Assembly (NCBI GenBank): GCA_963727955.1
Contig: CAVSII010000010.1
Span: 124,001 to 188,000 of the forward strand
Source of the DNA: Bog-756 sp963727955
GTDB taxonomy: Bacteria; Actinomycetota; Acidimicrobiia; Acidimicrobiales; RAAP-2
Direction of reading: 5' to 3'
DNA: 64,000 nucleotides
Every line of letters begins with the position of its first letter. Position 1 is the stretch's first letter. Of this stretch, positions 43,327 to 52,755 are shown one piece after another. The notes under the pieces are model-generated. The model saw only the letters and a program-made list of their open reading frames with translations. It ran no database searches and had not been told where the DNA came from. A program made the translations under genes and the position numbers.

Positions 43327-44727
43327 TCAGTCGCGAACCCCGGGTAGGGCCAGCTCTGCCCTCCTGCGCGCTGCATCCAGAGAAATGAGGACGAAGGGCC
43401 GGGTCTCCCCTTTGGTCAGCACCTGTCTGGCCCGGTTGGGTGGAGGAGAAGCGAGGCCCCGCAGGGGTATGTGACAGAGCATCCCGTCGACCGACACGTG
43501 GGCGCCGTGGGAGGTGAATGCCGTCACCGTTCCCTCGAACGTGCTCCCCACAGGATGGTCCGCCACGAAGGTCAGAAAGCTGACGGGATCGTTGAGCGCA
43601 TCCGAGGGAGCCATATGGTTGTTCCCGACCGGCATTGCCGGTTCCGATGACTTGGTCGCCGCCTTCCTGGTCGACTTGGTTGGCGCCGAACCCTTGTTGG
43701 CTTTGGCCGTCCTCGACGACCCCACCGGCGAGGCACCACCGGACCGGTCGTGCGCCGTCTTGTCCGCCGCTGTCTTCTTCGCTGCCGCCTTCTTGACCGT
43801 CTTTTGAGCCTTGTCGGCCCGGGGTGCCCTGGTCGTGCTCGGGGCTTTGGCGGTGGACTCGTCCGCCTTGGTTGACTTGGCTGCCTTGCCCGCTGCCTTG
43901 GCTGCCTTGGTCTGCCTTGGCTGCCTTGCCCGCTACCTTGTCTGCCTTGCCCGCTACCTTGTCCGCTGCCTTGCCCGATTTGGTTGACTCTTGTCCGACT
44001 TGTCCGACTTGTCCGACTTGTCCGACTTGGCTGCCTTCTTCGCCGCCTTGGCTGACCTGTCCGACTTGTCGCCGTTGCCCCCCTTGGCGCCCTTGGTCAC
44101 TTTGGTCGCCTTGGCCCCTCCGGTGTGCCCAGCGACGTCGTTGACCTTCCCGGCGCGCGCCCTCTTCACCGACGTGGCCGGTAAGACGGGAGGCGACCCG
44201 TCCCCGTCGACCGCCCCGGTCAGATGGTCAGGGTCGACGGACGCGTCTCGTTTGGCCCGGCTGGTCACCGATCGGCTCCGCGCTCCCCGGACCGGTGTGC
44301 GTGGGGTGAACACCCATCCGACGCCGGGCACCGGCTTTCCTCCGATCAGACGTCCCTGCTCGAAGAGCCACGGTCGCTCGGCGTGGAACTCCTGGAAGGA
44401 GTCGTTCGAGAGGACCAGGGCTCCGGACTTTTCGGCGATGCGCAGGATGAATCCATCACCCCGGCCGATGGCCCCGGCAGGAGGCGTGATCATCTCGCTG
44501 TGATCAACGGCCTGTTCGAAGGCACGCAGCTCGGAGGGGTCGATGCGATGGCCGAAGGTGGCGTCGACCACCACGATCACGTCGGACGATGTGAAACCGG
44601 GGTATTCCTCGAGAAACGAGCGGATCGCCTCGTCGAGCTGGGCCAGGCTGGGTGTGGTCCGACCCTCGGTGGCGATGTTCGAACCGTCCACGACGACACG
44701 CCGGCGGTCACGATTTCCTTGCTCCAT
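43327..44727 (-). CDS. Zc3h12a-like (NYN/PIN) ribonuclease with Lys-rich linker and S1 domain, frame-disrupted in the linker
   Basis: The first 150 residues form a Zc3h12a/NYN-type RNase: VVVDGSNIA, VIVVVDATFGHRID, GRGDGFILRIAEKSGALVLS and NDSFQEF supply the acidic site. A Lys/Ala/Ser/Asp-rich linker follows. In the same frame from 43725 lies an S1-type RNA-binding domain (GSTFEGTVTAFTSHGAHVSV). The linker is broken between about 43909 and 43989: two TAG stops interrupt the main frame (first at 43954), but another frame there encodes the expected KAADKVAGKADKVAGKAAK. An extra AG at 43988-43989 and an extra C at 43909-43910 explain it and cancel out. So this is either one RNase-linker-S1 gene with compensating indels or two genes (43954-44727, and S1 from GTG 43725). 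Confidence 0.78.
43990..44030 (-). repeat. 9-bp coding repeat (KSD) in the RNase linker
   Basis: AAGTCGGAC repeats about four times on the minus strand, encoding SDKSDKSDKSDK. It directly precedes the first frame disruption. Confidence 0.85.
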
Positions 44728-44842
44728 CGCGACCAGTCAACCATCTGACCAGGTCACCTCCGATCATCTTGGAGGAATCCGGGCCCGCCCACGGGCCTCG
44801 TCGGCCCGCTCGGCGACACGGGAGGGCATCGCTTCTGGGCCA

Positions 44843-44848
44843 TAGGAT
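44843..44848 (+). promoter_or_regulatory. Leaderless-type -10 box (TAGGAT) for the M20 peptidase
   Basis: TAGGAT ends six bases before the GTG at 44855. Confidence 0.5.
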
Positions 44849-44854
44849 GGGGCT

Positions 44855-46201
44855 GTGGTCGCCGCCGAAAAACGCACCGAAGAGGCCACTGACCTGCTAC
44901 AACACCTGATCCGCAACCAGTGTGTGAACGACGGGACAAAGGGTTCGGGCCACGAGCAGCGCAGCGCCGACATCCTCGTCAGCTACCTCGAGAACTCAGG
45001 TGCTGATCTGCAGACCTACGAGCCCGAGCCGGGCCGGACCTCCCTGGTGGCGAAGATCGAGGGATCGGACCCTTCGGCGCCATCCCTGACCTTGCTCGGT
45101 CACACCGATGTGGTTCCCGCCAATCCGGACGACTGGCAGCGGGACCCATTCGGCGGCGAGCTGGTGGACGGGGTGGTCTGGGGGCGCGGCGCCATCGACA
45201 TGCTCAATCTCACCGCCACCATGGCCACCGGATTCCGCCACGTGGCCGAAAGCGGGTTCCGGCCGGCAGGAACCCTCACCTATATCGCCGTGGCCGACGA
45301 GGAGGCCCTCGGCACCCACGGAGCCAAATGGCTGTGTCACAACGAATCGGATGTCGTCAACGCCGACTACGTGATCACCGAGTCAGGAGGTTTCCCGATG
45401 GGCGGTGCCGACGGGACGCCCCGCCTCCCGGTGATCGTCGGTGAGAAGGGCGTCTTCTGGTGCCTGCTGACGGTCAAAGGAACACCTGGTCACGGTAGCC
45501 AACCCCTCCGGACCGACAATGCACTGGTCAAGGCGGCCGAGGTGGTTCGTCGCATCGAGGCCTTTCACCCGCAGGCGGAACTCCACGAAGCATGGACGCG
45601 CTTCGTCGAGGGCATCGGGTTTCCGCCCGAGATCAGCGAGCCCCTGCTCGATCCCCAACAGATCGACGCCTTCTGCGATGAGCTCCCTCTGGTGGCGTTG
45701 GCCCGCCAGGCGCACGCCTGCACACACACCACCATGGCCCCCACCATCATGAGAGCCGGCACCAAGGTCAACGTGATACCCGATCGTGTCGAGCTCGAAG
45801 TCGACATCCGGTCGTTGCCGGGGTGGGACACGACCGACGTGCGGGCCATGGTGGAGGAGGCTCTGGGTGATCTGGCCGAGGACGTGGAGGTGGAGTTCCG
45901 GGCCGCTGACCTCTCCACCACGTCGCCCATCGACACCCCCCTGTGGGACGCCCTGGAACGGGTCAGCCGGCTCTTCTATCCGGAAGCCCGCACGGTGCCC
46001 TTCCTGACCGTAGGAGCCACCGACGCCCGGTTTCATCGGGCGCTGGGCAGCGTGGCCTACGGATTCGGATTGCACAGCCGGGCCATCGGTTTCGAGGACT
46101 ACGGGTCGATGTTCCACGGGATCGACGAGAGGGTGGACGTGGAATCGCTGCGCCTGTCCACCGAGATGTGGATCGCCCTGGCCCACGACTTCCTGGTCTG
46201 A
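44855..46201 (+). CDS. M20 family metallopeptidase
   Basis: The 448-residue protein is a two-zinc M20/M25/M40 peptidase or deacylase. Metal and catalytic motifs are LLGHTDVVPANPDDW (His, Asp), WGRGAIDML (bridging Asp), VADEEALGTHG (Glu-Glu) and the C-terminal MFHGIDERVDVESL (His). The dimerisation domain has TPGHGSQPL. Substrate, a dipeptide or N-acyl amino acid, cannot be told. The last 15 coding bases recur 11 bp downstream. Confidence 0.94.
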   Translation: MVAAEKRTEEATDLLQHLIRNQCVNDGTKGSGHEQRSADILVSYLENSGADLQTYEPEPGRTSLVAKIEGSDPSAPSLTLLGHTDVVPANPDDWQRDPFGGELVDGVVWGRGAIDMLNLTATMATGFRHVAESGFRPAGTLTYIAVADEEALGTHGAKWLCHNESDVVNADYVITESGGFPMGGADGTPRLPVIVGEKGVFWCLLTVKGTPGHGSQPLRTDNALVKAAEVVRRIEAFHPQAELHEAWTRFVEGIGFPPEISEPLLDPQQIDAFCDELPLVALARQAHACTHTTMAPTIMRAGTKVNVIPDRVELEVDIRSLPGWDTTDVRAMVEEALGDLAEDVEVEFRAADLSTTSPIDTPLWDALERVSRLFYPEARTVPFLTVGATDARFHRALGSVAYGFGLHSRAIGFEDYGSMFHGIDERVDVESLRLSTEMWIALAHDFLV

Positions 46202-46227
46202 CCCTCTGTTCTGACTTTCTGGTCTGA
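46187..46227 (+). repeat. Echo of the M20 peptidase 3' end
   Basis: GACTTCCTGGTCTGA (46187-46201, including the stop) is repeated as GACTTTCTGGTCTGA at 46213-46227, 14 of 15 identical. Confidence 0.85.
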
Positions 46228-46236
46228 GCCCGGCCG

Positions 46237-49200
46237 TCAGCCGATCGCTCGAGCTATCAGGTCGTCCTGCTCGAGCCGGTGCAACGCCGTGCTCCCCGTG
46301 GCCGGGCTGGCCGATTCCGCCCGGCTCACGTGCCGCAGGGTGTGGGTGTCGCGCAACATGCGGTGCAGGCGGCCGTGTACGAAGTTCCAGGCGCCCATGT
46401 TTTCCGGCTCCTCCTGGAGCCAGACCACCTCCCGGGCCTTGGGATAGCGGCCGAGGACCTCTTCGATGGTCGACCGGGGCCACGGGTAGAGCTGCTCGAC
46501 CCGCACCACCACCACGCCGGTCCCGGCCGGGCCCAACTCGTCGCGCCGGGTCATGGCGTCATAGGCCACCTTGCCCGTGCACAGGACGACCCGGGACACG
46601 GCGGCCGGATCGAAGTCGTCGTTGGCCGCTATCGGGTCATCGAGCACCTCGGCAAAGGTCCCGGAGGTGAAGGCGGCGATGGGCGAGCGGGCCTGCCGCG
46701 ACCGCAGGAGCGACTTGGGGGTGAAGACCACCAGTGGCGTGCGCTCGGCCCGCATGACCTGGGCGCGGAGGAGGTGGAAGTACTGCGCCGGTGTGGTCGG
46801 ATCGGTCACCCTCAGGTTGCCCCGGGCGCACATGGTCAAGAAGCGCTCGATGCGGGCCGACGAGTGCTCCGGGCCCTGTCCTTCGTACCCGTGGGGCAGG
46901 AGCAGGACCAGCCCGGAGTTCTGGCCCCACTTGTCACCGGCCGACACCAAAAAGTTGTCGACGATGATCTCGGCCCCGTTCCAGAAATCGCCGAACTGGG
47001 CCTCCCAGGCCACCAGATCATCGGGGGCTTCCACCGAGTAGCCGTACTCGAAGCCGAGACAGGCGTACTCCGAGAGCAGAGAGTCACCGATGGTGAAGCG
47101 ACCGCCGGATAGCGAGGCCAGAGGTACATACTCCCGGCCGGTGGCGTGATCGACCAATACGGCGTGACGTTGGGAGAATGTCCCCCGGCGGGTGTCCTGT
47201 CCGGTGAGGCGTACATTGGTCCCCTGCAACAGAAGCGATCCAATGGCCAGCGCCTCGCCCAGTGCCCAATCCACCTCGCCGTCGGCGAACATCTTGTCGC
47301 GCTGCTCGAACTGGCGCGCCAGTTTGGGATGGATGATGAACCCGTCGGGGACAGTGCGGACCACCTCGGCCAGCCCGGTCAGCACCGGTGACTCGACACC
47401 GGTCTCGACCGGGGCTATGGCCACATCGGGCACCACGTAGGCGGGAAGCGACAGGGTGCGCTCCCCCTCCGACTCGGCCTCGGCCCTGGTTTCGTCCAGC
47501 GCCGCCTGGAGCCGGGCCGAAAAGTCGTCCAGGGCCTGCTCGGCCTCCTCCAACGAGATGTCCCCCCGCCGCACCAACGACTCGGTGTAGATCTTGCGCA
47601 CCGATCGCTTGGCCTCGATGAGGGCGTACATCAGAGGCTGGGTGTAACTGGGGTCGTCCCCCTCGTTGTGGCCGTGGCGCCGATAGCAGACCATGTCGAT
47701 GACCACGTCCTTGTGGAAGGCCTGCCGGAAGCTGAAGGCCAGGCGGGCGGCCCGGGCGCAGGCCTCGGGATCGTCGCCGTTGACGTGGAAGATCGGGGCC
47801 TGGACCATTTTGGCCACATCCGTCGGGTACACCGACGTGCGAGCAGCCTCGGGTGCCGTGGTGAACCCCAGCTGGTTGTTGATGACGATGTGAATGGTGC
47901 CGCCGGTGCGGTAGCCCCCGAGGCCCGACAGGTTGAGGGTTTCGGCCACTACCCCCTGGCCGGCGAAGGCGGCGTCGCCATGGAGCAGGACGGGCAGCAC
48001 GGGAAACGGGTCGCCGGAGCCGACCTCCAGCGCGGGACCGGCTCCCTGTTCACCACCAAGGGCGTCCTGCTTGGCCCGGGCCATGCCCACCACCACCGGG
48101 TCCACCGCCTCCAGGTGGGACGGGTTGGAGGCCATGGTGATGGGAATGGAGGCACCGTTGCGGGCCACGAAGGTGCCCACAGCCCCCTTGTGGTATTTGA
48201 CGTCGCCCGAGCCCTGGACCGAGTCGGGATCGAGGTTTCCCTCGAACTCCTCGAAGATCTCGCCGTAGGACTTGCCCACGATGTTGGCCAGCACGTTGAG
48301 GCGCCCCCGGTGGGCCATGCCCATGACCGCCTCGTGGAGGCCCTCACGTACGGCCTCGTCGAGGATGGTGTCGAGGAGGACGATGGCCGACTCCGCCCCT
48401 TCCAGACCGAACCGCTTCTGACCCACGTAGCGTGAGTGCAGGAAGCGCTCGAAGACCTCGGCGGCGTTGAGCCGGCCCAGAATGTGGCGCTGCTCTTCCG
48501 GCCCGAGGACCGATGACACCCCCTCGACGTGCTGCTGGATCCACTGCTTCTGCTCGGGATCCTGGATGTGCATGTACTCGATGCCCAGGGTCCGGCAGTA
48601 GGCGTCGCGCAGCAGGTGCAGGATCTCGTCCAGGGTGGCCATGTCCTTGCCGGCCAACCCGTCGGCCACGAAATGGCGGGGCAGGTCCCAGATGGTCAGG
48701 CCGTAGTGCAGAGGATCCAGCTCGGGATGCAACTCGGGTGGTTCGGCGTCGAGCGGGTCGAGGTGGGCGATGAGGTGGCCCCGCACCCGGTACATGTTGA
48801 TCAGGGTCTGGACGTGGACCTGCTTGATGAGGCGGAGATGGTCGCCGTCACCGTGGTCATCCGAGGCGTTGATGTCCTTTTCCCACGCCACCGGTTCGTA
48901 GGGGATGTCGAGGGATTCGAACACCTCCCGGTAGAAGTCGTGATCGCCCATCAGGCACTCGGACACGTGGGCCAGGAACAGCCCCGACTCCGCCCCCTGG
49001 ATGATCCGGTGGTCGTAGGTGGACGTCAGTGTCACCGTCTTGCCGATGCCGAGGTCAGCCAGCGTACGGGGATCGGCCGCTTCGAATCCGGCCGGCACCC
49101 CCAGAGCGCCCACTCCCACGATGAGGCCCTGGCCGGCCAGAAGCCGGGGTACCGACTGGACCGTACCCAGGGTTCCCGGGTTGGTCAGGGTGACGGTGGT

Positions 49201-50090
49201 GCCGGCAAAGTCCTGGGCGTCGATCTTGTTGGTGTGGATCTTGCGCACCAACTCCTCGTAGGCACTCACGAACCCCCGGAAGTCGAGCGTGTCGGCGTCA
49301 CGGATGCAGGGCACCAGAAGCGTTCGGTTACCACCGCTCTTCTCCACGTCCACCGCCAGTCCCAGTCCGACGTGGCCATGGCGGACCACACCCGGGCGTC
49401 CCCTTGCCATCGGAATCATCGACGAAGGAGGCGTTCATGGCCGGGACGGCCATCAGGCTCTTGACCACCGCGTAGCCGATCAGATGGGTGAAGCTGACCT
49501 TGCCCCCGTTGGTCCGGAACAGCTGGTTGTTGATGATCGTGCGGTTGACTTCGAGGAGCTTGGCCGGCACCACCCGCACACTGGTCGCCGTGGGTACCGA
49601 CAGCGAGGCCTCCATGTTGGCCACGATCCGGGCGGCGGCGCCGCGCAGCGGAGTGGCCACATCGGCGGCGCCACCGTCGGGCCGGCCCGCAGGTGCTGTA
49701 CCGCCGGGCGCCGATCGCCCTCCCCCGGCAGGAGATGACTCCCCGGCCAGTGATGGAACGGCCCGGGCGGCGGCGGCCGCCTCCGCAGGCGGTAGGAGGC
49801 CATTGGCCCCGGCTGGCCGGTGACGCCGCCCCGGTCACCCCGCCTCCCTGGACCGTTGGCCTTGCCGTCGGTGCCGACGTCGGTGCCGACGGCGACGCTC
49901 CGGCGGGACGGTAGTCGGCGAAGAATTCGCGCCACGAGTCCGAGACCGACGTGGGATCGGCCAGGTACCGGTCGTACATGTCCTCGACCAGCCAGGCGTT
50001 GGGCCCGAAAGCCCCGGCACCGGCAGCCGCACCGGCGTCGGTGGCCCGGGACGACGCCTTGGTCTGATCCCCATCTTCAACAACACTCAT
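46237..50090 (-). CDS. kgd: Multifunctional 2-oxoglutarate decarboxylase/dehydrogenase Kgd (OdhA), two frameshifts near the N-terminus
   Basis: Kgd fuses an E2-type succinyltransferase domain to a ThDP-dependent E1 and feeds the TCA cycle. The N-terminal FGPNAWLVEDMYDRYL, the E2 domain (VNRTIINNQLFRTNGGKVSF, catalytic His in TYDHRIIQGAESG) and E1 motifs (AHRGRLNVLANIVGKSYGEI, VNGDDPEACARAARL, CYRRHGHNEGDDPSYTQP) are intact. As in mycobacteria there is no lipoyl domain. The first 280 residues are split over three frames. Deleting one G in each of two four-G runs (49807-49810 and 49400-49403) restores about 1283 residues, the normal size. Start ATG 50090 with GGGGAG and TAGTCT upstream. Confidence 0.95.
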
Positions 50091-50098
50091 GTCTCCCC

Positions 50099-50104
50099 AG
50101 ACTA
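50099..50104 (-). promoter_or_regulatory. Putative -10 box (TAGTCT) for kgd
   Basis: TAGTCT ends eight bases before the ATG; the interval also contains GGGGAG, so the transcript could be near-leaderless. Confidence 0.45.
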
Positions 50105-50181
50105 ATGGCGGTCACGCCGAACACAGGTGGTTCCGACGGTCGAGTGGCCGCCCGCCGGCCGGACCCGACGCACGGTTGGGT

Positions 50182-50187
50182 TAGCGT
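50182..50187 (+). promoter_or_regulatory. Leaderless-type -10 box (TAGCGT) for queDCE
   Basis: TAGCGT ends seven bases before the queD ATG. Confidence 0.5.
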
Positions 50188-50194
50188 CCTGACG

Positions 50195-50563
50195 ATGGTC
50201 CCGCTCCCCACCAGCGTGACGTGCACGTTCACCTTCGAGGCTGCCCACCGCCTCGAATGGCACCCGGGGCGGTGCCGCAATCTTCACGGCCACTCCTACC
50301 GCCTCGATGTCAGCGTCAGCGGACCTCTCGACGCCAACGGTGTGGTCATCGACTTCGACGAGCTGTCGAACGTCGTCACTCGCCAGGTGATCGAGCGGTG
50401 GGACCACCAGTACCTCAACGAGCTCATCGACAACCCCACGGCGGAACTTCTGGCCCACGAGGCGTGGCGCCTCTTGTCGTCAGCCGGACTGGATGTCACC
50501 GCCGTGCGCCTCTGGGAGACCCCTACCTGCTGGGTGGACCTGGTGGCCGACTCGGGGAGCTGA
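50195..50563 (+). CDS. queD: 6-carboxy-5,6,7,8-tetrahydropterin synthase (QueD)
   Basis: QueD converts dihydroneopterin triphosphate to carboxytetrahydropterin, the first dedicated step to preQ0. The 122 residues show zinc His motifs FEAAHRL and CRNLHGHSYRLDV, plus VVIDFDELSNVV, WDHQYLNEL and the catalytic Glu in LWETPT. The frame is open upstream into kgd sequence, but the ATG at 50195 sits seven bases after TAGCGT. queC starts 2 bp after its stop. Confidence 0.95.
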   Translation: MVPLPTSVTCTFTFEAAHRLEWHPGRCRNLHGHSYRLDVSVSGPLDANGVVIDFDELSNVVTRQVIERWDHQYLNELIDNPTAELLAHEAWRLLSSAGLDVTAVRLWETPTCWVDLVADSGS

Positions 50564-50565
50564 AG

Positions 50566-51228
50566 GTGGCCGGCCAGCTGGTCATCCTCTCCGGCGGTCT
50601 CGACTCGACCGTGTGCATGGCCTTGGCCGAGCGGGAGGCGGAGGCGCCCCCTCTGGCCCTCACCTTCGACTACGGCCAGAAGCACCGGACCGAGGTCGAC
50701 CGGGCCGCGGCCGTTGCCGGCCACTACCGCTCCGATCACCTGGTGGTGCAGCTCGACACCACGGCCTGGGGCGGCTCGGCGCTGACCGACCGGTCCATCG
50801 ACATACCGGTCGGCAACAGCGGCGACGGTATCCCGGTGACCTACGTCCCCGCCCGCAACAGCATCTTTTTGGCTGTGGCCCTGGGGGTGGCCGAGGCACG
50901 CGACCTCGATGCTGTCTGGATCGGTGTCAATGCCATCGACTACTCCGGCTATCCCGACTGCCGTCCCCAGTTCATCGAAGCCTTCCGCCAGGTGGCAGCC
51001 ACCGGCCAGAAGAGGGGGGTGGAGGGAAACCCCATCGCCATCCGCTCTCCCCTGATCCGCTCCACCAAGGCGGAGATCGTCACCTTGGGAACGGAGCTCG
51101 GGGCGCCCATGGCGCTGACGTGGTCCTGCTACCAGGGGGATGACATCCCCTGCGGCGTCTGTGACGCCTGCGTCCTCCGGGCTCGCGGCTTCGCCGAGGC
51201 GGGCATGCACGACCCCGCTCTGCCATGA
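50566..51228 (+). CDS. queC: 7-cyano-7-deazaguanine synthase (QueC)
   Basis: QueC makes preQ0 from 7-carboxy-7-deazaguanine using ATP and ammonia. The 220-residue protein has the PP-loop LSGGLDSTVCMA, LTFDYGQKH, VPARNSIFLAVALG and the zinc site SCYQGDDIPCGVCDAC. GGGGAGC precedes the GTG. It is part of queD-queC-queE; folE and queF or tgt genes are not in this window, so the end product here could be queuosine or another deazapurine. Confidence 0.97.
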   Translation: MAGQLVILSGGLDSTVCMALAEREAEAPPLALTFDYGQKHRTEVDRAAAVAGHYRSDHLVVQLDTTAWGGSALTDRSIDIPVGNSGDGIPVTYVPARNSIFLAVALGVAEARDLDAVWIGVNAIDYSGYPDCRPQFIEAFRQVAATGQKRGVEGNPIAIRSPLIRSTKAEIVTLGTELGAPMALTWSCYQGDDIPCGVCDACVLRARGFAEAGMHDPALP

Positions 51229-51243
51229 CAGACCAGGGGCGTT

Positions 51244-52038
51244 GTGACCGACCAGGTGGCTCCCGAGATACTGGCGACCGAAGTGTTCTCGGCCATCCAG
51301 GGTGAAGGGGCACTGGTCGGCCAACGCCAGGTGTTCGTCCGTCTGACCGGCTGCAACATCCGGTGCGCCTATTGCGATCAGCCCGAAGCGCTCGAGAGGC
51401 GACCGGGGCCGTGCCGGGTGGAACAGACTCCCGGTCGCCGGGACTGGGCCGTGGTGGACAGTCCGCTACCGGTGACGGCTCTGGCAGAGGCGGCGGAGAG
51501 CCTCTGCCGACAGCTCCCCCACCATTCGGTCAGCCTCACCGGCGGGGAGCCGCTCATGCAGGGGACGAAGACGACGGCGCTGGCCCGGCTCATGGCCGAG
51601 GCGTCTCGCCCGGTGATGCTCGAGACCAACGGCACCTTGATCGGACCACTGCGACAGGCCCTGCCGTGGCTCACCTACCTGAGCATCGACGTGAAACTCG
51701 ACAGCGTCGACGGTCAACACGTCTCTCTCGAAAAGCAGCGCCGCTTCATCACCACCTCGGCCGCTGCCGGTGTGGTCACCTGGGTCAAGTTGGTGATCGG
51801 GCCGGCCACCGATCCGCTCGAGTTCGATGCGGCCATGACCATGGTGGTCGATGTGGCCGAAGGGGGGAAGGAGGATGGGAGGGCGATCGAGGTCTTCCTC
51901 CAACCGGTGACCCCGTTCGGGGCCGTCACTGCCGCCCCCACGCCCGAACAGGTTCTCGCCTTCCACGACAGGGCGCTCCGCCGCTACCCGCGGGTGCGGG
52001 TCGTCCCTCAGACCCACAAGGCCATCGGTCAACTGTGA
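51244..52038 (+). CDS. queE: 7-carboxy-7-deazaguanine synthase (QueE, radical SAM)
   Basis: QueE contracts the pterin ring with a radical SAM mechanism. The Fe-S cysteines are in TGCNIRCAYCDQ (CxxxCxxC), preceded by FSAIQGEGALVGQRQVFVRL and followed by SLTGGEPLMQ and MLETNGTL. 264 residues. The GTG start is 15 bp after queC with a weak AGGGGC. Downstream are a 14-bp repeat and a strong hairpin shared with convergent hup. Confidence 0.96.
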   Translation: MTDQVAPEILATEVFSAIQGEGALVGQRQVFVRLTGCNIRCAYCDQPEALERRPGPCRVEQTPGRRDWAVVDSPLPVTALAEAAESLCRQLPHHSVSLTGGEPLMQGTKTTALARLMAEASRPVMLETNGTLIGPLRQALPWLTYLSIDVKLDSVDGQHVSLEKQRRFITTSAAAGVVTWVKLVIGPATDPLEFDAAMTMVVDVAEGGKEDGRAIEVFLQPVTPFGAVTAAPTPEQVLAFHDRALRRYPRVRVVPQTHKAIGQL

Positions 52039-52052
52039 GCCTCACCGTGACC

Positions 52053-52136
52053 ACGGGCACGGACACACGGGCACGGACACACGGGCACGGACACATGACC
52101 ACGGGCACGGACACACGGGCACACGGGCACACGGGC
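52053..52136 (+). repeat. 14-bp and 8-bp tandem repeat after queE
   Basis: ACGGGCACGGACAC occurs three times in a row (52053-52094) and once more at 52101-52114, followed by shorter ACGGGCAC units. It is non-coding in any convincing frame. Confidence 0.9.
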
Positions 52137-52145
52137 AGAGGACCA

Positions 52146-52184
52146 GCCGGCCGTGGTCCAGGTCTCGCCCGTCCCACGGCCGGC
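52146..52184. terminator. Strong hairpin between convergent queE and hup
   Basis: GCCGGCCGTGG (52146-52156) and CCACGGCCGGC (52174-52184) form a perfect 11-bp GC stem with a 17-nt loop. It begins 6 bp past the hup stop. No T-run follows on either side, so if it terminates transcription it does so without the classic U-tract. Confidence 0.5.
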
Positions 52185-52190
52185 CGTGTG

Positions 52191-52499
52191 CTACTTGGCC
52201 ACCTTCGGCGCTGGGGCCTGGCCATTCACTACTTTCTTGAACGAGGTCCCCGCCGAGATCTTCGGGCTCTTCGAGGCCTTGATGGCGATCGTCTCACCGG
52301 TCTGCGGGTTGCGTCCGCTGCGGGCAGCGCGCTGGACCCGATCAAAGGTCACAAATCCGGTGATGACCACCTTTTCACCTTTGGCCACGTTGGCCACCAC
52401 GACATCCTCGAGTCCGGCCAGGACGGATGAAACGTCCTTGGCGGTGGTGCCGGTGTGGGCGGCCACGGCGGTGATGAGATCGGTTTTGGTTAGGGCCAC
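52191..52499 (-). CDS. hup: HU-family DNA-binding protein
   Basis: HU is a nucleoid protein that bends DNA. The 102-residue product has LTKTDLITAVAAHTG and the arm region ARSGRNPQTGETIAIKASK followed by SAGTSFKKVVN. I chose the GTG at 52499 because AAGGAGAG is directly upstream; an ATG eight codons earlier is less likely. It lacks the long Lys/Ala tail of mycobacterial HupB. The 256 bp upstream hold no gene and no clear promoter that I can recognise. Confidence 0.96.
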   Translation of the reverse strand: MALTKTDLITAVAAHTGTTAKDVSSVLAGLEDVVVANVAKGEKVVITGFVTFDRVQRAARSGRNPQTGETIAIKASKSPKISAGTSFKKVVNGQAPAPKVAK

Positions 52500-52755
52500 A
52501 GTCTCTCCTTCGTGTTGGGAATCCATAACAATGCACGATCTGGCCGGTGCATGTGCGCATCTCAGCCCACCCAGGGACCCCTGAAGGCAGGAAAATACGG
52601 TCCGGGCCCGCCAACCGTGCCGCTCTTTCGCAGGTGGCGGCCGCCTTTTCGCCGAACCGACCCGGGCCGGCGGTAAGGGGCAGAGATTTCGGTCCGGATG
52701 GGCTTCCGGCCCCTTTTTGGCGCCATTGGTGGGCAACTGACAGGCTGAACGGCCC

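Noticed and set aside
19460..50000. Programmed ribosomal frameshifting in recG, kgd, patatin or the RNase gene
   Set aside because: No slippery heptamer with a downstream stem or stop context was seen, and several genes would need two shifts each.
49820..50194. Longer N-terminus for QueD
   Set aside because: The upstream part is antisense to kgd and not QueD-like; the ATG at 50195 has a well-spaced TAGCGT box.
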